This document shows, in pieces, positions 7,719 through 18,473 of a stretch of DNA of 64,000 nucleotides. The stretch lies in assembly GCF_000712075.1 (NCBI RefSeq), contig NZ_JONW01000011.1, forward strand, positions 62,001 to 126,000, in the 5' to 3' direction. Both the position numbers and the translations under genes were made by a program. This stretch comes from Caulobacter sp. UNC358MFTsu5.1 (GTDB lineage: Bacteria > Pseudomonadota > Alphaproteobacteria > Caulobacterales > Caulobacteraceae). Each line of letters opens with the position of its first letter. Within the stretch, counting starts at the first letter, position 1. The notes beneath the pieces are model-generated. The model did not search any database. It was not told the origin of the DNA and saw nothing but the letters and a program-made list of their open reading frames with translations.

Positions 7719-9323
7719 TTACCCCCAGCCTTCCGAGACCCCCGCCCGGCGCGCGGCCGGGGTCACGGGCGTCAGCTTCAGCGCCGGCTGCGGCTGGTCG
7801 GACGGCTTGCCGAACAGCCAGCCCTGGGCGAAGTCGACGCCGGCCTTGCGGACCACGTCCTCGACCTCGGCGGTCTCGACCATCTCGGCGACGGTGCGGA
7901 TGTTCAGGTCGCGGCACAGCTCGACCAGCCTCCGGACCATGGCCCCGTCGCGGCCGTTGCCGGCCAGCTCCCGCACGTAGCGGCCGTCGATCTTGACGAT
8001 GTCCAGGCTCAGTTCCTGCAGATAGGCGAACGACGAGGCGCCGGCCCCGAAGTCGTCCAGGCAGACCAGCGAGCCCAGGCCGCGCAGGGCCTGGATGTGC
8101 TGGTTGGCGCGCGGCAGGTCGTCGATGGCGCAGGTCTCGGTGATCTCGAAGATCAGCCGCCCCTTGGCCATGTCGCTCTTGGCCAGCAGGCGGCCGATGT
8201 GGTCGACGAAGCCCTCGTTGACGATGGTGCGGCCCGAGACGTTGATCGCCAGCTTCATCGCGCCGGTCCGGTCGGCGGCCAGGCGCTTGACCGCCATCTC
8301 GGCGATCGCGTGGTCCAGCTCCTCGATCAGGTCGAATTCCTCGGCCATGCGGATCAGTTGGAACGGGCTGCCGCCGTCCTCGAAGCGCACCAGGGCCTCG
8401 TGGTGGTGGGCCGCGCCGGTCCTCAGGTCGACCACCGGCTGGTAGGCCAGGGTGAAGCGCCGCTGGCTGACCGCCAGGCCCAGGGCGCCGGCGCGCGACA
8501 GGGTGCGCTTGACCGAACGGTTCATCGCCTCGGACAGGCTGAGCGGCGGGGCGTCCTTCAGGCCCTCGCGCAGGAAGTCGTCGAGGGCGTAGCGCAGGGC
8601 CTTGAGGCTTCGGGCCGGGGCCGAGCCGCCGTCCACCGGCGCCACGTGGGCCTGCGCCTGGACGGACGTGACGCGGCTCAGGCGCTGGGCCATGTCGTCG
8701 GGATGGTCGGGCTTGGCCCGCATCAGGGCGAAGCGGTCGGGCGACAGGCGGGTGGCCATGGCGCCGGCGTGCGACTCGGCGCGCACGGCGCCGGCCAGCT
8801 TCAGGTCCAGGGCGCGGGCCTCGGGCTGGGACAGCTGCTGGCGGACGGCGTCCAGGCCCAGGAAGTCGACCATGGCCAGCTCCAGCTCCAGGCCGGTGAC
8901 GTGCGCCGCCTCGAACAGGCCGCGGGCGATGTCCTCGAAGGCCTCGCGGCCGCGCAGGCCTTCCTCGTCCAGCTGGCCGGACGGGGCGGGGGCCGGGGTG
9001 ACCGAGACCGAGATCCGGCCGCCGTTGTCGGGCAGGGCGCGCAGGACCAGGGTCACGTGGCGCGCCGCGCCGCCGGCCATGCGGACGGTGATCGGGCCAT
9101 GTCGCTGGCCGTCGTCCGTGGCGCTGGTCGCCGCGTCGATCAGCGGGCGGTCGGCGGCGGTGAACAGGTCGCGCCAGGCGCGTCCGGTCAGGGTCCGTTC
9201 GTCCTGGCCCATGATCCGCTGGGCCGCGCCGAGCGCCAGGCTCACGCGGCCGTTCTCGACTTCCAGAAGCAGGTCGGCGCTGGCGAAGGCCAGGCCCAGA
9301 AGGCGGCGCGGATCGATCGACAA
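7719..9323 (-). CDS. PAS/degenerate GGDEF/EAL cyclic-di-GMP phosphodiesterase, 534 aa
   Basis: A PAS-like sensory domain (about 10-110) is followed by a region resembling a GGDEF fold without the GGDEF signature (about 140-255) and a C-terminal EAL domain (about 285-515). The catalytic set looks complete: EALVR (309-313), INVSG, FEITET, DDFGAG, KIDGRYV, AEMVET and QGWLFGKP. The protein should therefore hydrolyse c-di-GMP to pGpG, with the degenerate domain possibly regulating it. No signal peptide or membrane segment is seen. The start is ATG 9323. It is divergent from recA and convergent with the DUF885 gene. Confidence 0.9.
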   Translation of the reverse strand: MSIDPRRLLGLAFASADLLLEVENGRVSLALGAAQRIMGQDERTLTGRAWRDLFTAADRPLIDAATSATDDGQRHGPITVRMAGGAARHVTLVLRALPDNGGRISVSVTPAPAPSGQLDEEGLRGREAFEDIARGLFEAAHVTGLELELAMVDFLGLDAVRQQLSQPEARALDLKLAGAVRAESHAGAMATRLSPDRFALMRAKPDHPDDMAQRLSRVTSVQAQAHVAPVDGGSAPARSLKALRYALDDFLREGLKDAPPLSLSEAMNRSVKRTLSRAGALGLAVSQRRFTLAYQPVVDLRTGAAHHHEALVRFEDGGSPFQLIRMAEEFDLIEELDHAIAEMAVKRLAADRTGAMKLAINVSGRTIVNEGFVDHIGRLLAKSDMAKGRLIFEITETCAIDDLPRANQHIQALRGLGSLVCLDDFGAGASSFAYLQELSLDIVKIDGRYVRELAGNGRDGAMVRRLVELCRDLNIRTVAEMVETAEVEDVVRKAGVDFAQGWLFGKPSDQPQPALKLTPVTPAARRAGVSEGWG

Positions 9324-9487
9324 GACTTTAGGTCCCCCGGAAGGGGGACAGCATCGCGGGGCGTCGTTAAGGCCGGGTTGAGCCGGGGCGTTTTCAGTCG
9401 CTTTCAGCGTCGGTCCGGGGCGCGAGGAATTGTCGCACGCGCCGCCCTCGAAGCGACCGGTTCTGACGTACCCTGCCTCTAGAGTAA

Positions 9488-9502
9488 GAACATGTTGCGA
9501 AC
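9488..9502. promoter_or_regulatory. LexA (SOS) box upstream of recA
   Basis: On the minus strand the sequence is GTTCGCAACATGTTC, an exact GTTC-N7-GTTC site, the LexA target known in Alphaproteobacteria. It lies 107 bases upstream of the recA ATG. A further GAAC follows at 9506-9509. LexA bound here would repress recA until DNA damage triggers cleavage. Confidence 0.85.
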
Positions 9503-9609
9503 ATGGAACAAAACATGTACGCGTTAATCATTCCACAGGCGGGTGGGCGCGGCGGTCGCGAACCTCCGATCCGACTGTCGGAATCATGGAATAAGGGCGG
9601 ATATCTCCA

Positions 9610-10683
9610 ATGAGCAATCAGGCGGCTTTGAAACTCGTGGGCAAAGAAGACGGCGACAAGCAACGCGCCCTCGAGGCGGCTCTGGCCCAGATCGATCGCG
9701 CGTTCGGCAAGGGCTCGGTGATGAAGCTGGGCGAGAAGGGCAAGGTCGAGATGGAGGCCATCTCCACCGGCTCGCTCGGCCTGGACATCGCCCTGGGCAT
9801 CGGCGGCCTGCCCAAGGGGCGGGTGATCGAGATCTACGGGCCGGAAAGCTCGGGCAAGACCACCCTGGCCCTGCACGTGGTGGCCGAATGCCAGAAGGCC
9901 GGCGGCACCGCCGCCTTCGTCGACGCCGAGCACGCCCTGGACCCGGGCTACGCCCACAAGCTGGGCGTCAATCTCGACAACCTGCTGGTGGCCCAGCCCG
10001 ACAACGGCGAACAGGCCCTGGAGATCACCGACACCCTGGTGCGTTCGGGCGCCGTCGACATCGTGATCGTCGACTCGGTCGCGGCCCTGACGCCGAAGGC
10101 CGAAATCGAAGGCGAGATGGGCGACAGCCTGCCGGGCCTGCAAGCGCGCCTGATGAGCCAGGCCCTGCGCAAGCTGACCGCCTCGATCAACAAGGCCAAC
10201 ACCATCGTCATCTTCATCAACCAGATCCGTCACAAGATCGGGGTGATGTACGGTAGCCCGGAAACCACCACGGGCGGCAACGCCCTGAAGTTCTACGCCT
10301 CGGTCCGCCTGGACATCCGCCGCACCGGTTCGATCAAGAACCGCGACGAGATCGTCGGCAACAACGTCCGGGTCAAGGTGGTCAAGAACAAGGTGGCCCC
10401 GCCGTTCCGCGAGGTCGAGTTCGACATCATGTACGGCGAGGGCATCTCCAAGCTGGGCGAGATCATCGACCTGGGCGTCAAGGCCGGGATCATCGACAAG
10501 GCCGGCTCCTGGTTCTCCTACAACAGCCAGCGCATCGGCCAGGGCCGCGACAACGTCCGCGAGTTCCTGAAGGCCAACAAGGACCTGTCGGCCGAGATCG
10601 AGGCCGCGGTCCGCCAGTCGTCGCGGAAGATCGAGGAAGAGCTGCTGGTCGGCGGTCCCGAGGACGACGACGCAGAGGAATAG
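9610..10683 (+). CDS. recA: Recombinase RecA, 357 aa
   Basis: RecA forms the ATP-dependent filament on single-stranded DNA for homologous recombination and stimulates LexA autocleavage. The Walker A motif GPESSGKT is at residues 77-84. Downstream are the conserved MAW-type region QIDRAFGKGSVMKLG, the glutamate in FVDAEHALDP, the Walker B IVIVDSVAALTP, and DNA-binding loop sequence EGEMGDSLPGLQARLMSQALRK, followed by NTIVIFINQIRHKIGVM. The acidic C-terminal tail (GGPEDDDAEE) is intact. Length is normal. It is under the SOS box at 9488 and ends before a hairpin terminator at 10,801. Confidence 0.99.
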   Translation: MSNQAALKLVGKEDGDKQRALEAALAQIDRAFGKGSVMKLGEKGKVEMEAISTGSLGLDIALGIGGLPKGRVIEIYGPESSGKTTLALHVVAECQKAGGTAAFVDAEHALDPGYAHKLGVNLDNLLVAQPDNGEQALEITDTLVRSGAVDIVIVDSVAALTPKAEIEGEMGDSLPGLQARLMSQALRKLTASINKANTIVIFINQIRHKIGVMYGSPETTTGGNALKFYASVRLDIRRTGSIKNRDEIVGNNVRVKVVKNKVAPPFREVEFDIMYGEGISKLGEIIDLGVKAGIIDKAGSWFSYNSQRIGQGRDNVREFLKANKDLSAEIEAAVRQSSRKIEEELLVGGPEDDDAEE

Positions 10684-10800
10684 GATTTTCGGGCGGCGGC
10701 TCCCCCATGGGCCGCCGACCGGAAGCTTCGCGGCCGCCGCCCACAGCGGGCGACCCCGCCTTATAGCCCGCCGTGAACACCGCCACGGCCGGCCGCGACC

Positions 10801-10838
10801 CGGGCGCCTGGACCCCATGCCAGGCGCCCGATTTCGTT
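10801..10838 (+). terminator. Rho-independent-like terminator after recA
   Basis: A perfect 11-bp stem (CGGGCGCCTGG / CCAGGCGCCCG) closes an 8-base loop and is followed by ATTTCGTT. The T-run is weak. It lies 117 bases after the recA stop; nothing else in between looks coding. Confidence 0.6.
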
Positions 10839-10840
10839 AG

Positions 10841-11010
10841 TCCTCCCCCTCTGGGGGAGGTGTCGTTCTGGGCGAAGCCCAGGATGACGGAGGGGGGCTG
10901 AGCCGGCCGCCGGAACCGAGCCTCCGCCCCCCACGGGGGCGGACAGACCGCGAAGCGGTCAGGCGGGGCAAGTCGGTGCGCCAAGGTCCTTCCCCACAGG
11001 GGGAGGGGCG
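10841..11010. repeat. Composite intergenic hairpin repeat
   Basis: The recA-alaS gap (10,684-11,139) has no gene. After the terminator it contains a string of hairpins: CCTCCCCC/GGGGGAGG, CTGGGCGAAGCCCAG, CCGCCCCC-CAC-GGGGGCGG, GACCGCGAAGCGGTC and CTTCCCC/GGGGAGGGG. The 37 bases at 10,924-10,960 recur in inverted orientation at 55,859-55,895 with a single mismatch. This marks a dispersed REP-like element. The last 100 bases before alaS should hold its promoter, which I cannot define. Confidence 0.7.
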
Positions 11011-11139
11011 ACACGGCCGCACCGAGCGCGGCATTCCGCCTTCAACCCGTCGAGTTGGTTTCCACAAATCTTGAAACCGCGCTATGCAGCGCCGACTTCC
11101 GGTTCGACCGGACACGCGTACGGAACATCCGAGACACCT

Positions 11140-13788
<2,649 letters not shown>

Positions 13789-13813
13789 GCCCGGTCCGAA
13801 GCGCACGACACAA

Positions 13814-13850
13814 GGACGGTCCGGCTCGCCGCCGGGCCGTCCTTTTTGTT
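13814..13850 (+). terminator. Rho-independent terminator after alaS
   Basis: GGACGGTCCGG pairs with CCGGGCCGTCC (one G-T wobble) around a 7-base loop and is followed by TTTTTGTTT. It starts 25 bases after the alaS stop. Confidence 0.85.
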
Positions 13851-13869
13851 TGGGCCGGCCCGCCTTTCC

Positions 13870-14574
13870 CTAGGCCTCATCTTCCTGACGACGCTCTTCC
13901 CGCACGAACAGTCCCGTGTCGGGATCGCGGAGGAAGGCGGAGCCGATCGGCTCGTCCAGCAGATGGATCCAGCTGTCGTCCTGGTTCAGCACGACGCCGA
14001 TCGCGACATAGGTCGGTCCGCGAGCCTCGACCTCGCCCTTCGCCAAGCCGCTTTCATCGGCCCGGATGCGCCAGCCGCTGTCGGGAAAGCGGTCGCCGTC
14101 TTCGGCCAGATCGGGCTCCTCGCGATAGAGGTAGCCGACAGGGGCGTCGCCATCGACGACGTGCTGATCGACCATGCAGCGATCCCAGACCTGGCGTTCG
14201 GGTGCGCGCGCCGGCGCCCTGGCGGGGTCGGCCCAGTCGATGTCGATCACATGATGGCGGGCGAAGCGCACCGTGGCGCCGACCTTCAGCTGCGGCATGT
14301 CGTTGGGGACGTTGTCGAGGACGCCGAGAAGGTGGTCGGGTCCGATCTCGACGATCTGCACCCACATGCGCTCCACCGCCCATTCCCGGCCCGGCGGATC
14401 ACCGCGGAACATCAGCTTGGCGTGATCGCCGACCGCCAACGCCCGCAATTCATCTTCCGGCGGCAGATGGAAGGTGTAAGGGGCCTCGCGGGCGATGGGG
14501 CGTGGATCGTCCAGTTCATAGCGTCCGAACAGCCGACGTCGCAGGTCGTGGATGCGGTCGAGAAGCGTCCTCAT
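13870..14574 (-). CDS. DUF2314 / DUF2185 (Imm33-like) protein, 234 aa
   Basis: The cytosolic protein appears to have two domains. The first (about 55-125) shows the DUF2314 pattern: AVERMWVQIVEIGPDHLLGVLDN, then LKVGATVRFARHHVIDIDW. The second (about 150-215) carries VGYLYREEPD and FPDSGWRIRADES, resembling DUF2185, which is grouped with the Imm33 immunity fold. Such domains occur both in housekeeping proteins and as immunity proteins to polymorphic toxins. No toxin gene is adjacent here, so an immunity role is only a possibility. The start is ATG 14,574. Confidence 0.7.
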   Translation of the reverse strand: MRTLLDRIHDLRRRLFGRYELDDPRPIAREAPYTFHLPPEDELRALAVGDHAKLMFRGDPPGREWAVERMWVQIVEIGPDHLLGVLDNVPNDMPQLKVGATVRFARHHVIDIDWADPARAPARAPERQVWDRCMVDQHVVDGDAPVGYLYREEPDLAEDGDRFPDSGWRIRADESGLAKGEVEARGPTYVAIGVVLNQDDSWIHLLDEPIGSAFLRDPDTGLFVREERRQEDEA

Positions 14575-14613
14575 GGCGCTGATCGTTAGCGTGTGGAGCG
14601 CCGCCCGGCAAAC

Positions 14614-15612
14614 CTAGCCTGCGGCCGTCGCGCCCGCCCGCATCGTCGCGCGATAGTCCCGCGGAGTCGTGCCCACCTCGTCGCGGAAGGCGCGGTTGAA
14701 GGGGCCCAGGGAGGCGAAGCCGCAGGCGAAGGCGATCTCCAGGATCGACCGCCGCTCGTCCGGCGCGGCCAGCATGCCCTTGGCCCGCGCGATCCTGTGG
14801 TGGTTGATCCAGCGGTTGAAGTTGGCGAAGCCCAGCGCCGTGCTGATGCACTGCGAGACCCGGTGCTCGGGCTCGCCCAGCCGCGCGGCGACGTCGCCGA
14901 TCTTGAGCTCGGGCCGGCTGTCGACAGCTTCCTCGACCAGCAGCCGCCGAAGGCGCTCGGCCAGGCGCGCGTCGTCCTCGGTCGGGGCGCGGCGGGCGGT
15001 CCGCGCCGCCAGCGGATGGCCCAGGCGGAACCGCACGGCGACCAGGACGGCCACCAGGCCCGTCAGGGCGCAGGCGCTCTTGACCAGGTCGTCCCGTAGC
15101 GCCTCGCCGGGTCCGTCGCCCACGGCGCGCAGACCCAGCACCGAGACCGCCACCAGCCCGGCGTAGACCGTGACGAAGGCGAACCGGAACCGCTTCTCGC
15201 CGACCGGCAGGTCGGGCGTGTAGCGATGGAAGGGCTCGACGAAGGTCAGCAGCAGGGCGGCCGAGCCGCTGAGCGTGTAGAGGCTGTCGGCGACGCGCCC
15301 GACCATGCCGCCCGCGGGGGCCAGGACCGATAGCGCGCCGCTCAGCGCCAGGACCAGACCGACGACGCGCGCCCATCGCGCGTCGCGCGGGGCCGGATCG
15401 AATAGGGCGCGGGCCACCAGCCAGGCCCAGCCGCAGGCGCCGACGCCGATCAGCGAGAAGGCCATCGCGGCGCCGCCCTCGAGAAGGCGGCCGAGGATGT
15501 AGCAGACGAACGACGCCGCCGCGATCGTCGCATGGACCTGCAGCCGGCCGCGTGGCCGCCACGGTCGGAAGCCTTTCTCCACGGTCGCGATCGAAGCGTT
15601 GAAGGTCGTCAT
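14614..15612 (-). CDS. Membrane-bound AraC-family regulator, about 332 aa
   Basis: The N-terminal two thirds contain about six to seven hydrophobic helices (for example HATIAAASFVCYILGRLL and AAVLVAVRFRLG). The C-terminal 100 residues form an AraC DNA-binding domain: SRPELKIGDVAARLGEPEHRVSQ, then FNRWINHHRIARAKGML and EIAFACGFASLGPFNRAFRDE with TPRDYR. Membrane AraC regulators sense an envelope or external signal. ATG 15,612 (MTTFNASIATVEKG) is preferred over GTG 15,657 because GAGGGG lies a short distance upstream of it. The target is unknown; the divergent DUF2306 gene is a candidate. Confidence 0.85.
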   Translation of the reverse strand: MTTFNASIATVEKGFRPWRPRGRLQVHATIAAASFVCYILGRLLEGGAAMAFSLIGVGACGWAWLVARALFDPAPRDARWARVVGLVLALSGALSVLAPAGGMVGRVADSLYTLSGSAALLLTFVEPFHRYTPDLPVGEKRFRFAFVTVYAGLVAVSVLGLRAVGDGPGEALRDDLVKSACALTGLVAVLVAVRFRLGHPLAARTARRAPTEDDARLAERLRRLLVEEAVDSRPELKIGDVAARLGEPEHRVSQCISTALGFANFNRWINHHRIARAKGMLAAPDERRSILEIAFACGFASLGPFNRAFRDEVGTTPRDYRATMRAGATAAG

Positions 15613-15768
15613 GCGGCGAAAGTGCCCCTCGGGGCCCGGCCCTGTCCACCGGCCCACGCGGCCGGCGGAAAATATCTCTCGCCGAATTCCAAATCGGCGA
15701 GACCCGCAGCGCGCCTCGCCGCCATCCCTGCCGTCGGCCTCAGCCTCGAGGTCGCGTCAGGAGCCGCC

Positions 15769-16599
15769 ATGTCGATCCCTTCCTCGTCCCCGTTTCCCCG
15801 GACCATCGGGGCCGCCGCTCTGCGCTGGGCGGGCGTCCTCTGGTTCAGCGTCGCCGCCCTCGGCCAGAGCGCCTTCATCGCCTTCATCCTGGCCTTCTAC
15901 GGCGTTCGCACCGCGACCGGGAATTTCGCCGGCTGGAACGACAAGCCCCTGATCACCGGCTACGTGAAGGGCGACGACGCGGGCAACGCCGTCTTCGCCG
16001 CCCACGTGCTGCTGGCCTCGGTCGTGACGCTGGGCGGCTTGATGCAGATGATCCCCGGCCTGCGCCGCCGATGGCCCAGGCTGCATCGCTGGACCGGCCG
16101 GACCTTCCTCGTCGTCGCCGTCTTCCTGGCGCTGAGCGGCGTCTGGATGGCGGTCGTCCGGGGAACCTACCTGTCGGTGATCTCGGCCGTCGCCATCCTG
16201 GTCAACGCCGCGCTCATCCTGGTCTTCGCCGGCCTGGCCTGGCGACACGCGGTCAAGCGGCGGTTCGAGGCGCATCGGCGCTGGGCCCTGCGGACGTTCA
16301 TGGTGGTCAGCGGGGTCTGGTTCCTGCGGGTCGGGATCATGGGCTGGATCCTCGTCAACCGGGGGCCCGTCGGCATGACCGACGACATGTCGGGCCCCGC
16401 CGACGTGGTGCTGACCTTCGGCAGCTACCTGATCCCGCTGGCGATCCTGGAGCTGTACGGCGCGGTCGAGCGGAGCGCCGGCGGCGTCGGCAAGGTCCTG
16501 GCGGCGGCCCTGGTCGTGGTCGCCTCGGCCTTCACGGCGGCCGGGGTCTTCGGGACCATCGCCTTCATGTGGCTCCCCCACGTCTGGCCGAAGGCCTAG
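15769..16599 (+). CDS. DUF2306-type integral membrane protein, 276 aa
   Basis: The product has about eight hydrophobic helices. It contains FAAHVLLASVVTLGGLMQ and RRWPRLHRWTGRTFLV, with conserved His and Arg residues typical of DUF2306, and AHRRWALRTFMVVSGVWFLRVGIM. The family is of unknown function; its histidines suggest possible heme or quinone interaction. AGGAG at 15,759-15,763 fixes ATG 15,769. It is divergent from the AraC regulator and its 3' end overlaps the GMC oxidoreductase gene by 4 bases in convergent orientation. Confidence 0.8.
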   Translation: MSIPSSSPFPRTIGAAALRWAGVLWFSVAALGQSAFIAFILAFYGVRTATGNFAGWNDKPLITGYVKGDDAGNAVFAAHVLLASVVTLGGLMQMIPGLRRRWPRLHRWTGRTFLVVAVFLALSGVWMAVVRGTYLSVISAVAILVNAALILVFAGLAWRHAVKRRFEAHRRWALRTFMVVSGVWFLRVGIMGWILVNRGPVGMTDDMSGPADVVLTFGSYLIPLAILELYGAVERSAGGVGKVLAAALVVVASAFTAAGVFGTIAFMWLPHVWPKA

Positions 16600-18215
16600 C
16601 GGCGGTCCTCCAGGATCATCGCCGCGCCCTTCTCGGCGATCATCACGGTGGGGGCGTTGGTGTTGCCCGAGGTGATGGTCGGCATCACAGAGGCGTCGAC
16701 CACCCTCAGGCCCTGCAGCCCGCGCACCCGCAGGCGCGCGTCGACCACGGCCCAGGCGTCGCCCGCCGGGCCCATGGCCGCCGTGCCGACGGGGTGGAAG
16801 ATCGTCGTGCCCAGCGCCTTGGCCGCCGCCAGCAGGTCCTCGTCCGTCCGGGCCGCCGCGCCGGGACGGAACTCCTCCGGGGCGTAGGGCGCCAGGGCCG
16901 GCTGGCTCACGATCCGGCGGGCCCAGCGCAGCGAGGCGATCGCCACGTCGCGGTCCTCCCAGGTGGCCAGGTAGTTGGGATCGATCCGGGGCGGATCGGC
17001 CAGGCCCGGACCCGACAGGGCGACGGCGCCACGGCTGGTGGGGCGCAGGTTGCAGACGCTGGCCGTGAACGCCCCGAACCGGTGCAGGCCGTCGCCCCAG
17101 CGGTCCAGGCTGAGCGGCTGGAAGTGGAACTGCAGGTTCGGCGTCTCGCGGCCGGGGTCCGAGCGGCAGAACATCCCCAGCTGCGACGGGGCCATGGTCA
17201 GGGGACCCGACCGCCGCAGGGCGTAGTCGAGGCCCATGCCCGCGCGCCGGACCAGGTTGGCGTAGTCGGTGTTCAGGGTGCGCACCCCGGAGACCTTGTA
17301 GACCGGCCGGATCTGCAGGTGGTCGTGCAGGTTGGCGCCGACGCCGGGCAGGTGATGCCGCACCACGACGCCGGCCTGCCTCAGCCGTTCGGCGTCGCCG
17401 ACGCCCGAGCGCTGCAGGATCAGCGGCGAGCCGATCGCCCCGGCCGCCAGGATCAGCTCGCCGGCGACCCGGGCGGTCAGGACCTGGCCGCCGCGCACCG
17501 CCCGCAGGCCGGTCACCCGCCGGCCGTCCAGGTCGATGTGCTGGACCTCGACGCCGGTCTCCAGCCGCAGGTTGCCGCGCGTCAGCACCGGCTTGAGGAA
17601 GGCCGTGGCGGTGCTCCACCGCCGGCCCGCCCGCTGGTTGACCTGGAAATAGGACGAGCCGGAATTGTCGCCGCCGTTGAAGTCGTCGATCGCCGGGACG
17701 CCGGCCTGTTCCCCGGCCCGGCGGATGGCGTCCAGGATGTCCCAGCGCACCCGGGGATGCTCCACCCGGTACTCGCCGCCCGACCGGTGGTGATCGCCCG
17801 GCGGCGCGATGTGGTCCTCGTGGCGCAGGAAGTAGGGCAGGACGTCCGACCAGCTCCAGCCCACCAGTCCCTTCTGCCGCCAGGCGTCATAGTCCTGGGC
17901 CTGGCCGCGCATGTAGATCATGGCGTTGATCGACGAGGAGCCGCCGATCACCTTGCCGCGCGGATAGGGCAGGCTGCGGCCGTCCAGGCCGGGCTGGGGG
18001 ACGGTCTCCAGCCGCCAGTCGGCGCGCGGGTGGCCGATGGCGAACAGGTAGCCGACGGGGATGTGGAACCAGATCCAGTCGTCCCGGCCGCCCGCCTCGA
18101 GCAGCAGCACCTTGACCGACGGATCGGCCGACAGGCGGTTGGCCAGCACGCAGCCGGCTGAGCCGGCACCCACCACGACGTAGTCGAACGTCCCCAGGTC
18201 GATCTCGCCCGCCAT
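16596..18215 (-). CDS. GMC-family FAD oxidoreductase (choline/alcohol dehydrogenase type), 539 aa
   Basis: The FAD-binding dinucleotide fold starts at residue 12 with YVVVGAGSAGCVLANRLS, followed by LLLEAGG and the GMC signature 1 YPRGKVIGGSSSINAMIYMR. Signature 2 appears as GELILAAGAIGSPLILQRSGVG. The active-site His is in GTTIFHPVGTAAMG and the partner Asn in SGNTNAPTVMIAEKGA. Members oxidise choline, polyethylene glycol or other alcohols to aldehydes. The start ATG 18,215 has GGATGGGGCGGG upstream; longer reading in the same frame to 19,517 is antisense to the permease gene and rejected. It is divergent from a predicted amine permease, suggesting uptake plus oxidation of an amino alcohol. 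Confidence 0.93.
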   Translation of the reverse strand: MAGEIDLGTFDYVVVGAGSAGCVLANRLSADPSVKVLLLEAGGRDDWIWFHIPVGYLFAIGHPRADWRLETVPQPGLDGRSLPYPRGKVIGGSSSINAMIYMRGQAQDYDAWRQKGLVGWSWSDVLPYFLRHEDHIAPPGDHHRSGGEYRVEHPRVRWDILDAIRRAGEQAGVPAIDDFNGGDNSGSSYFQVNQRAGRRWSTATAFLKPVLTRGNLRLETGVEVQHIDLDGRRVTGLRAVRGGQVLTARVAGELILAAGAIGSPLILQRSGVGDAERLRQAGVVVRHHLPGVGANLHDHLQIRPVYKVSGVRTLNTDYANLVRRAGMGLDYALRRSGPLTMAPSQLGMFCRSDPGRETPNLQFHFQPLSLDRWGDGLHRFGAFTASVCNLRPTSRGAVALSGPGLADPPRIDPNYLATWEDRDVAIASLRWARRIVSQPALAPYAPEEFRPGAAARTDEDLLAAAKALGTTIFHPVGTAAMGPAGDAWAVVDARLRVRGLQGLRVVDASVMPTITSGNTNAPTVMIAEKGAAMILEDRR

Positions 18216-18473
18216 CCCGCCCCATCCTTCGCCCGCGCCGCTTCGGGCGCTAGACCGGGATATCGCTGTACAGTCGATACGTCTCGTCGGCGATGGCCAT
18301 GAACGGCTTGAGGACCAGATCGCCGTCGAGCCGCACATGCCGCCTCCTGCGGCAGGCGCGCCGAAATAGTGAACGTCGATCTCCGAAGCGCCGATTTCGT
18401 GATCACGGAGACTCGCCGTCCCGGCGGTACGGGCGCAACCTCGTCTCGGGATGTTCAAGCCGGAGGGACGGGC

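Noticed and set aside
13870..13900. A selenocysteine or frameshift signal near the alaS end
   Set aside because: The frame is continuous to a normal stop and the downstream hairpin has a T-run, so it is an ordinary terminator.
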